A stretch of DNA of 64,000 nucleotides. Source: Opitutaceae bacterium. GTDB taxonomy: Bacteria; Verrucomicrobiota; Verrucomicrobiia; Opitutales; Opitutaceae. This document shows, in pieces, positions 53,537 to 64,000 of this stretch. The DNA is taken from NCBI GenBank assembly GCA_027490995.1, contig JAIXWY010000003.1, positions 496,001 to 560,000 of the forward strand, in the 5' to 3' direction. Below the pieces are notes generated by a model that made no database searches, had not been told where the DNA came from, and saw only the letters and a program-made list of their open reading frames with translations. Position 1 is the first letter of the stretch; each line of letters starts with the position of its first letter. The position numbers and the translations under genes are program-made.

Positions 53537-53932
53537 GTGAACGTTCTCGCACGTCGACTCGTGGCGGTGTTGCTGCTGGCGCTCTGGCTGCCGGCGACGC
53601 AACACTGCGACCTTGAGGCCGCGGGAGTCATGGGCTTGGACCACGAGCATCACGGGGAGTCGGCCCAGCACGCGCCTTGCCCGGAGCATGCGTGTCATAC
53701 CCTCGAAGAGATTGGCTGGGTGAAGGACTTCGACTCCGTGCGCGTCCTTCCACCGTGCGCGTTACCGTTACTTGACTTGTTGATCACGCTGAGCGCGACT
53801 CCGCTGAAGAGTCAGTGGGCGTATTCGGGGATCGTGACGGATGCCGCGCCGGAGTTGCTTCGGCTAAGCCGGACTTGGGTCTTTACGCGTCGGGCCGCAT
53901 GGCCGTCGCGGGCGCCGAGCTTCGGCGCATAA
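53537..53932 (+). CDS. Small His/Cys-rich exported protein heading the metal efflux operon
   Basis: A 131-residue protein (GTG start at 53537; a TTG at 53501 is the alternative) with a signal-like hydrophobic stretch (LVAVLLLALWLPA) followed by a cluster of metal-ligand residues: DHEHHGESAQHAPCPEHACH. The C-terminal half is unremarkable with one moderately hydrophobic segment. It is on the same strand as czcC/B/A with a 109 bp gap. The His/Cys cluster and position suggest periplasmic metal binding or sensing, like other small leader proteins of Czc/Cus operons, but no family was recognised. Confidence 0.65.
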   Translation: MNVLARRLVAVLLLALWLPATQHCDLEAAGVMGLDHEHHGESAQHAPCPEHACHTLEEIGWVKDFDSVRVLPPCALPLLDLLITLSATPLKSQWAYSGIVTDAAPELLRLSRTWVFTRRAAWPSRAPSFGA

Positions 53933-54041
53933 ACAGCCGCTCCGTCCCTGCGCGGACGGGCGGGTCGTCAGGGTGTTGACTGGATTTGGCGGTGCGCTGC
54001 GTCCGGTCGTAGTCTGGTCCTTGGTTTTGATCACTCCTCGT

Positions 54042-55358
54042 ATGCTTTCCTTTTCTCACTCTTTCCTTCGTGGTGGCCTGCGTGTGGCCGCGGTGTTTTT
54101 CGCCTTTGGTTCGCATCTTTGGGCTGCGGATTCATCTCCTGTGACCGCGCGACCCGAGCCGTCAGTCTTGTCCTTGGGCGAAGCCTTGCGTCGTGCGGCG
54201 GAGCGCAATCCCGTGCTCCTGGCCCGCGCTTATGAAACGCGCGCGGCGGAGGCGACAGTGGAGCAGGCGGGACAGCGACCGACTCCGACGCTCGATGTGT
54301 CGCTGGAGAACTTCGCGGGCACCGGCGCACGGCAAGGGGTGCGAGGCCTCGAGGCCACTGTGCAGGCCAGCCAACCGATCGAGCGGGGCGGCAAGCTGGG
54401 TCGGCGCGTTGCCTTGGCCGAGCGGGAGCGTGACGCCGCGATGAGTGATGCGGCGGTGGAGCGCGCTGAGGTTCTGACGGAGACCGTCGTGCGGTTTGTG
54501 GACGCCCTCGCGGCGCAGGAGGCGCTGCGCCTTGCCGATCAACCGCGCCGCCTCGCGCAGGAGACGGTCGTCGCGATGGATGCCCGCGTGCGGGCTGGAT
54601 CGGTCTCGCCGGCCGAGGCGGCGCGGGCCCGGGCGAGCCTGGCGCGGGCAGAGGCCGACGTGGCACGGGCGGAGGCCGCGGTTCAGACCGCGCGGATGCG
54701 GTTGGCCGCGGCGTGGGGTGGGACTTTGGACGAGATCTCGGCGCTCGTGGGCACGGTGCGCTTGCCCGATTCGCCTCCCGTCCGTACACCCAGCGCCGTT
54801 TGGTTGCCGGGGCATCCCCACGTGCAGTGGCATGCCAGCATGATCGCGCGCCGACGTGCGGCGCTCGAACTCGAGCAGGCTCACGCCGTCCAGGATTTCT
54901 CCGTGGGTGGTGGGCTTCGTTTCCTGCGGGAGGGCTCGGACGCGGCGTTGGTCGCCGGGGTTTCGATTCCTCTGCCGGTGCGTCATCGCAATCAAGGCGC
55001 CATTCGGGCTGCACGCGAGCGGCTGTTCGGTGCGGAGCAGACGGCTCGCGCCGCCGAGGCTGAGCTTGAGGCCGCCTTCAGCGTCGCGTGGCAGGACCTC
55101 ACGGTCGCGCATGATTTGGCGCACCAGCTCAAGCGGCAGGTGCTCCCTCCCACCGAGAGTGCGGCGCGAGCGGTGCAGCACGCATTTGCGCAGGGACAGT
55201 TGCCGCTGGTCGACGTGCTTGAGGCGCAGCGGGCGCTCGTCGCGGTCCAGCGGGAAATCCTCGATGCCGAGCTCGCGTACATCCGCGCCGTAGCGCGAGT
55301 CGATGCGCTCACGGATCTCACTTTCTCGGCGGTCAATTCCCTTCTTTCTCAACCCTGA
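54042..55358 (+). CDS. czcC: TolC/CzcC-family outer-membrane efflux protein
   Basis: A 438-residue outer-membrane factor: signal at about residues 10-28, then two TolC repeats of long alpha-helical hairpins, Ala/Arg/Glu-rich, with the typical start LSLGEALRRAAERNPVLLAR and the end FAQGQLPLVDVLEAQRALV. It forms the outer-membrane channel of a tripartite RND pump. ATG at 54042 starts a compact signal peptide; a longer frame to 53973 is unlikely. The adaptor gene follows 14 bp downstream. Confidence 0.9.
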   Translation: MLSFSHSFLRGGLRVAAVFFAFGSHLWAADSSPVTARPEPSVLSLGEALRRAAERNPVLLARAYETRAAEATVEQAGQRPTPTLDVSLENFAGTGARQGVRGLEATVQASQPIERGGKLGRRVALAERERDAAMSDAAVERAEVLTETVVRFVDALAAQEALRLADQPRRLAQETVVAMDARVRAGSVSPAEAARARASLARAEADVARAEAAVQTARMRLAAAWGGTLDEISALVGTVRLPDSPPVRTPSAVWLPGHPHVQWHASMIARRRAALELEQAHAVQDFSVGGGLRFLREGSDAALVAGVSIPLPVRHRNQGAIRAARERLFGAEQTARAAEAELEAAFSVAWQDLTVAHDLAHQLKRQVLPPTESAARAVQHAFAQGQLPLVDVLEAQRALVAVQREILDAELAYIRAVARVDALTDLTFSAVNSLLSQP

Positions 55359-55372
55359 ACGTTCAGACTCCC

Positions 55373-59873
<4,501 letters not shown>

Positions 59874-59941
59874 GGCAGTTCCGGGTGACGAAAACGAGCG
59901 TGGAGGCGCTGCGGGACTGCGGCGCAATTGGCACTCTCTTC

Positions 59942-60994
59942 TTAGGCCCGGCTTGGCCGACGACTCCGCCACCGCAGCGCCACCTGCACCAGCAAGATGA
60001 GGGCGGGCACCTCGATGAGTGGACCGACCACCGCGGCGAAGGCGACGCTGGAGTTCAGGCCGAAAACCCCGATTGCCACCGCGATCGCCAGCTCGAAGTT
60101 GTTACCGGCCGACGTGAACGCGAGGGCCGTGGAACGTTCGTAATCCGTGCCGATCCGGCGCGCGATCAAGAAGCTCCCCAAGAACATCAACAGGAAGTAG
60201 AGCGCAAGCGGCAGTGCGATGCGCAGGACGTCGAGCGGCAGGGTCACGATCGCGTTCCCCTTGTAGGTGAACATCACCACAATCGTGAACAGCAGCGCCC
60301 CGAGCGTGAGCGGCGAAATCCGGGGCAGAAAAACGGTCTCATACCAGATCTCGCCTTTCCATTTCGCGAGGAACGTCCGACTGAGTAGGCCGGCAAGGAA
60401 GGGGATCCCGAGGTAGGTCATCACGCTCCAGAAGACGTCGCGCATCTCGATCGCCACGATGCGACCCTCCAGACCGAAGAACGGCGGCAAGATCGTCAGG
60501 AAGAACCAGGCGTAAAGGCTGTAGGTCAACACCTGCGCCACACTGTTCAGCGCCACCAGCCCGGCGGCGAATTCCCGGTTTCCACCCGCGAGGTCATTCC
60601 AGACGATGACCATGGCGATGCAGCGGGCGATTCCAACGAGGACAAGACCGACCAGATAATCCGGGTGATCGCGCAGGAATGTCACCGCGAGCAGAAACAT
60701 CAGCAGCGGCCCGACGATCCAGTTCAGGACCAGCGAAAGTGTCAGGACCTTCGGACTGGCCAGCACCGAGGGTAGTTGCCGGTACCGGACTTTCGCGAGG
60801 GGCGGGTACATCATCACGATCAAGCCAACGGCGAGCGGCAGGTTGGTGGTGCCGAGCGTCACCGGCGCGAAGAACGTCTCCGGATCGAGCACCACCCAGT
60901 GCCCGAGGGCGACCCCGAGGGCCATCGCGGCGAAGATCCACAGGGTCAGGTAGCGATCGAGGAAGGAAAGCCGGGGCCGATCGTCCGTACTCAT
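59942..60994 (-). CDS. acr3: ACR3-family arsenite efflux transporter
   Basis: A 350-residue permease with about ten helices. The conserved Cys lies in [19 protein letters not shown], the ACR3 signature; [19 protein letters not shown] is the standard N-terminus. It expels arsenite (and possibly antimonite) using the proton motive force. Its start overlaps the arsC stop by 4 bp, making it the last gene of arsR-arsC-acr3. It is convergent with czcA, 68 bp apart. Confidence 0.95.
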   Translation of the reverse strand: MSTDDRPRLSFLDRYLTLWIFAAMALGVALGHWVVLDPETFFAPVTLGTTNLPLAVGLIVMMYPPLAKVRYRQLPSVLASPKVLTLSLVLNWIVGPLLMFLLAVTFLRDHPDYLVGLVLVGIARCIAMVIVWNDLAGGNREFAAGLVALNSVAQVLTYSLYAWFFLTILPPFFGLEGRIVAIEMRDVFWSVMTYLGIPFLAGLLSRTFLAKWKGEIWYETVFLPRISPLTLGALLFTIVVMFTYKGNAIVTLPLDVLRIALPLALYFLLMFLGSFLIARRIGTDYERSTALAFTSAGNNFELAIAVAIGVFGLNSSVAFAAVVGPLIEVPALILLVQVALRWRSRRPSRA

Positions 60995-61449
60995 CCGCGT
61001 GGCCCTCCCGACTTGATCTGATCACGACGTCCGGCGGCATAGGCGCCGAAGACCGCGCGGATCTCGTCCCGCACCCGGCGGAAGACCGCCTTCTTCTCCT
61101 CGTCGGTGCCGGTCGCGTGCGCGGGATCCTCAAACGGCCAGTGGTGCCGATTGACCTGGCCCGGGAAGACGGGACAGGCCTGGTCGGCGTTGCCGCAGAC
61201 GGTGATCACGGTCTCGATCTCGCGGGACGTGAATGCTTGCAGGTGTTTCGAGGTGTGGCTGCTCAGGTCGATGCCGATCTCGCGCATGACCTCGATGGCG
61301 AGCGGGTGGACGTAGCCCGCCGGACGCGAACCGGCGCTGACGACGTCGAGCAGATCACCCGCAGCGTGCCGGAGCACGCCTTCGGCGAGGTGGCTGCGAC
61401 AGGAGTTGCCCGTGCAAAGGATGAGGACGGCGGGTTTCATTGAGGTCAT
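60991..61449 (-). CDS. arsC: Arsenate reductase ArsC (thioredoxin-coupled, LMW-phosphatase type)
   Basis: A 152-residue enzyme that reduces arsenate to arsenite for export by ACR3. The LMW-PTP P-loop is [14 protein letters not shown] with the nucleophilic Cys, and the further redox cysteines are in [13 protein letters not shown] at 61449 or 61440 (MKPAVLIL) may be used. It lies 24 bp after arsR and overlaps acr3 by 4 bp. Confidence 0.95.
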   Translation of the reverse strand: MTSMKPAVLILCTGNSCRSHLAEGVLRHAAGDLLDVVSAGSRPAGYVHPLAIEVMREIGIDLSSHTSKHLQAFTSREIETVITVCGNADQACPVFPGQVNRHHWPFEDPAHATGTDEEKKAVFRRVRDEIRAVFGAYAAGRRDQIKSGGPRG

Positions 61450-61473
61450 GGGAGCGAGTGAGAAAAAGCGCGG

Positions 61474-61824
61474 TCAGCACGCGCAGGTCAGCGCATCCGC
61501 GACCGCGGGAGCGATGCGGCGGAGGCGGACCGCGTCGGCCCGGAGTGCAGCGTCCTCCCGCGCACAGACGGCGAGGCACGCGAGGTTCGCCGCCAGGGCC
61601 CGCCCCGGCCTGACCGGGAGCGCGTAAACCATCCACTTCCCGCGGCGCGTCGCGACCACCAGTTTGCGCGCACGGAGGTAAGCGAGGTGCTTGGAGACCT
61701 TCACCTGCGGTTCGCCGAGCACGGTCTGGAAGTGGCAGACGCAAAGCGGTCCATGAGTCAGCAGATGGAGGATCCGCCGCCGGGTGCCGTCCGCGAAACC
61801 GTCGTAGATCTCCGCCAAGCGCAT
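61474..61824 (-). CDS. arsR: ArsR-family metalloregulatory repressor
   Basis: A 116-residue winged-helix repressor, first gene of the arsenic operon. The recognition region is VKVSKHLAYLRARKLVVA, and the arsenite-binding cysteine pair sits in GPLCVCHFQTVLG, as in ArsR (ELCVCDL). The C-terminus ends LTCAC, adding possible thiol ligands. On binding As(III) it should leave DNA and allow expression. A perfect palindrome lies 10 bp before its ATG, the likely operator, so it is probably autoregulated. Confidence 0.94.
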   Translation of the reverse strand: MRLAEIYDGFADGTRRRILHLLTHGPLCVCHFQTVLGEPQVKVSKHLAYLRARKLVVATRRGKWMVYALPVRPGRALAANLACLAVCAREDAALRADAVRLRRIAPAVADALTCAC

Positions 61825-61833
61825 GGTTCACGC

Positions 61834-61849
61834 ATACCTGCACAGGTAT
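61834..61849. promoter_or_regulatory. Palindromic probable ArsR operator
   Basis: ATACCTGCACAGGTAT is a perfect 7-bp inverted repeat with a 2-bp centre, 10 bp upstream of the arsR start. On the minus strand a weak TTGTTT and a TATGCG flank it, so a repressor bound here would cover the promoter. ArsR proteins bind short dyads in this position; binding is inferred. Confidence 0.7.
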
Positions 61850-62012
61850 ATGAAACAAGCGCAATCACACGGGGAATGCCACGCGCTCCCAGTGGTGGGT
61901 TCGTGCGCGATGGACCTCTGCATGCCCAGGCCGTCTACGAGGGGAGGAATCCCCAGCGTGGGCAAGGGTAGGGCTCTCAAGGCGCGCGAGAGGACTTAAG
62001 GAACCGAGGTGT

Positions 62013-62039
62013 GGGGGGGGGGGGGGGGGGGGGGGGGGG
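62013..62039 (+). repeat. 27-nt poly-G homopolymer
   Basis: An uninterrupted run of 27 G (27 C on the other strand) flanked by GAGGTGT and TCTTCGCGG. Such runs are very rare in bacterial chromosomes. It may be a slippage-prone (phase-variable) tract, a four-stranded DNA former, or a sequencing/assembly artefact. Confidence 0.9.
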
Positions 62040-62332
62040 TCTTCGCGGGCCCGGGCGTTGGGGGTGCCGGCGGCATCCGGAACTCGGGTCATGCAGTATG
62101 CCGCCTTAATGCCCCGTCGCGGACGATCGCTGGACCGTGGATTCGTTCATCCCTCTCCAGTTCGGGACGGACGTGGTCGTTGCATGGGGGCGTCCGCGGC
62201 CCCTTGGGTCGCCCTGGAGGTGGCGGCGTTTCACGTGCGAAAGACGAGGAGAAACTGCCTCGAGGACGAACGTTGTGAGCGCGGCGGCGGTCCCGTCGGC
62301 AGAACCCGCCGGTCGGTTTACCTAGGGAGATT

Positions 62333-62360
62333 CGCCCGGGGCTAAACCGGGGCCCGGGCG
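62333..62360. repeat. GC-rich hairpin upstream of the kinase gene
   Basis: CGCCCGGG (62333-62340) and CCCGGGCG (62353-62360) form a perfect 8-bp stem (extendable by one T-A pair) around a 12-nt loop. No T-run follows. It could be a factor-dependent terminator or a regulatory hairpin in the kinase leader, 130 bp before its ATG. Confidence 0.4.
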
Positions 62361-62489
62361 AGACGATGAATGGAATTCAGTGATGATGCTCCAATCCCCC
62401 GCCTCTTTTTTTGCTACTGGCCATTGTTTGGCGTTTCGGTGCGTGTGGGGTTCGGGACGGGGCGCGTGGGGAGGCATCGAGGGCTAACC

Positions 62490-64000
62490 ATGCGAACGAG
62501 CGGTGATGCACTTTCGTCGGTCACGGATCCCGTGGTTCAACTGCGTCGGGAGCGTTTATTGGCGGCAACGGCGCGGATGGCGGAGGGGTTGCTGGACTTT
62601 CGCGGCTCGGATGATGCTTTTTCGGCTGCGCTGCGTCTGCTCGGGGAGGCGTCGGGGGTGTCGCGGGTGTATGTGTTCGAAGCGTATTTGGTCTCCCAGA
62701 CGGCTCGGCGTTGGTCCCAACGGCATGAGTGGTGTGCTCCGGGAGTGGCGCCGCAGATTCAGAATCCGGACCTTCAGCGCATGGACCTCGAGGAGGCAGG
62801 GTTCATGCGGTGGTACCGGGAGATGGCGGCCGGACGGGCGATTGCGGGCCCGATCAGGACGTTTCCCGCATCGGAGCGGGCGCTGTTGGCACAGCAGGGC
62901 ATCCGATCGTTGGTCGTGGTGCCTATCGAAGCGCACGGCGCCCTCTGGGGATTGCTGGGGCTTGACGACTGTGTCGAAGAGCAGGTCTGGCCGGTGCCGG
63001 TCATTGAGGGCCTGACGGCGGCGGCGCGAGTAATCGGGGCGGCCTACGAGCGGCTCGCTCACCGTCTCCACCGCGACCGCCTGCTCGCGGACTACACGTC
63101 GTTGCTGGCTGGCGTCCGCGAGGCCGTCTTCCGGACGAATGCGATGGGGCAGTGGACGTACCTCAGTCCGGCGTGGCGTGAGCTGAGCGGCTGGGGGATT
63201 GAAGAGAGTCTGGGCCGGCCGGCGGCGGAGTTCATGGACGCGGAGGCCGGTGATGATACGGCGACGCTTTTGTCGCGGCTGGCTTCGGGGGAGCTGGACG
63301 CGAAACGTTGGGAAGTGCGGCTGCGGCTGGGCTCTGGAGAAAAACGTTGGTGCTTGTTGAATGCGCGCCGCGTGCGCGCTGGAGTCGGCGAGACCGCGGA
63401 GGTCATCGGGACCGTGATCGACTTGGACGAGGTCAAGCGCGGTCAACTCGCGCTCATCGCCGCCACGCGCGAGGCAGAGACGGCGAACCGGGCAAAGAGC
63501 GAGTTCCTCTCGACGATGAGCCACGAGCTCCGGACCCCTCTGAACGCCGTCATCGGCTTGTCCGAGTCGTTGCTGGAGGACGGTGCGGATGGCGATCCGG
63601 AGCGGCTACGAAAGTATCTGGAGATCATTCATCGCAGCGGGCGTCAGCTACTTTCCCAGATCAATGACGTCCTCGACCTCGCGCATATCGAGGCCGGTCA
63701 GATCCGGCTCATCTCGGCTCCGGTCGATCTAGGGGCCGTGGTGTCCGTGAGTGCAGAGGCACATCAGCGGGTGGCCCGCGCGCGGGGCATCACGCTTTCG
63801 TCGCGGCGAGCCGAACGCACCCTGCGCGTGGCGGCGGATGAGCGGCTCTTGCGGCAGGCCCTTGGTAACCTGCTCAGCAACGCGATCAAGTTCACGCCCG
63901 AGGGTGGTAACGTCGGGGTTGCGGTGGATGAATGCCCGGATGGCATGGCACGCGTTACGGTGCGCGATTCCGGGATCGGCATTCCTCCGGAGAAGGTAGG
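62490..64000 (+). CDS. Sensor histidine kinase with GAF-like and PAS domains (3' end missing)
   Basis: This frame stays open to the window edge (503 codons seen). There is no signal peptide or membrane helix, so it is cytosolic. Residues about 20-190 look like a GAF domain (FSAALRLLGEASGVSRVYVF; LVVVPIEAHGALWGLLGLDD). A PAS domain follows at about 205-320 (VREAVFRTNAMGQWTYLSPA). HisKA has His345 in FLSTMSHELRTPLNAVIGL, and HATPase_c begins with N-box LGNLLSNAIKFTPEGG and DSGIGIPPEK before the cut. Response-regulator domains may follow beyond the edge, as in hybrid kinases of this type. ATG at 62490 is the best start seen. Confidence 0.9.
   Translation, partial: MRTSGDALSSVTDPVVQLRRERLLAATARMAEGLLDFRGSDDAFSAALRLLGEASGVSRVYVFEAYLVSQTARRWSQRHEWCAPGVAPQIQNPDLQRMDLEEAGFMRWYREMAAGRAIAGPIRTFPASERALLAQQGIRSLVVVPIEAHGALWGLLGLDDCVEEQVWPVPVIEGLTAAARVIGAAYERLAHRLHRDRLLADYTSLLAGVREAVFRTNAMGQWTYLSPAWRELSGWGIEESLGRPAAEFMDAEAGDDTATLLSRLASGELDAKRWEVRLRLGSGEKRWCLLNARRVRAGVGETAEVIGTVIDLDEVKRGQLALIAATREAETANRAKSEFLSTMSHELRTPLNAVIGLSESLLEDGADGDPERLRKYLEIIHRSGRQLLSQINDVLDLAHIEAGQIRLISAPVDLGAVVSVSAEAHQRVARARGITLSSRRAERTLRVAADERLLRQALGNLLSNAIKFTPEGGNVGVAVDECPDGMARVTVRDSGIGIPPEKV

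Larger units (their letters stand above)
61850..62489. other. Long intergenic region before the terminal histidine kinase
   Basis: About 640 bp with no credible gene. It contains a 27-nt G homopolymer and a GC-rich hairpin, each listed separately. Several frames read through the G tract as polyglycine but have no domain. The kinase promoter presumably lies in the right half, perhaps in the more AT-rich stretch near 62370-62430. Confidence 0.5.

Noticed and set aside
62009..62345. Open frames through the poly-G tract encoding polyglycine
   Set aside because: No start context, domain or conserved composition; they arise from the homopolymer.

Overview
The window is a GC-rich stretch of bacterial chromosome that most resembles a member of the Verrucomicrobiota, probably Opitutaceae-like. 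The clearest lineage marks are a DUF1501/planctomycete-type cytochrome (PSCyt1-DUF1549-DUF1553) gene pair, a run of TIR/TPR proteins, and many genes with pyrimidine-rich leaders instead of Shine-Dalgarno sites. This placement is inferred from gene content; no rRNA or marker phylogeny was available. No integrase, transposase, phage structural gene or CRISPR array was seen.

Layout. 1-6.2 kb: the 3' end of pdxA, a secreted subtilase, a relic of an ECF sigma gene, an IscA/ErpA-type Fe-S protein, infC overlapping a cell-wall amidase, and an HNH nuclease. 6.2-16.0 kb: three leftward TIR-transmembrane-TPR genes, divergent across about 80 bp from a SLOG-like/four-TM gene. This is the best candidate for an undescribed signalling or immunity system. 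16-29 kb: GNAT, alanine dehydrogenase, polyphosphate kinase, htpG, an NSS transporter with an overlooked 51-residue MetS-like subunit, and a complete Liv branched-chain amino acid ABC operon. 28.8-34.3 kb: an LptF/G-type permease, SRPBCC protein, ferric-reductase-like flavoprotein, small cytochrome c, a zinc-ligand-depleted DksA-like protein, a basic mini-protein, Hsp20, and a 52-residue protein with two CDGSH motifs.

34.4-45.9 kb: a LytS/LytTR two-component pair with a possible secreted peptide upstream; an operon of ABC ATPase, FtsX-type permease, LolA-like protein and outer-membrane barrel; a Dabb protein; tRNA-Gln(UUG); an OmpR-type two-component pair; an outer-membrane barrel; and a lineage-specific secreted protein. 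46.3-53.2 kb: an S9 oligopeptidase and the DUF1501/PSCyt pair. 53.5-59.9 kb: a CzcCBA-type divalent metal efflux operon headed by a His-rich protein. 59.9-61.8 kb: an arsR-arsC-acr3 operon with a perfect palindrome as likely operator. 62.0-64.0 kb: a 27-nt poly-G tract, then a GAF/PAS histidine kinase cut by the window edge.

Taken together this is mostly core chromosome (translation, envelope, transport, stress) with accessory metal resistance and a TIR/SLOG locus. Several real genes are too short for ordinary ORF calling: the MetS-like subunit, the double-CDGSH protein and possibly the peptide before the LytS kinase. Start codons were chosen from domain boundaries, signal peptides and overlap with neighbours.
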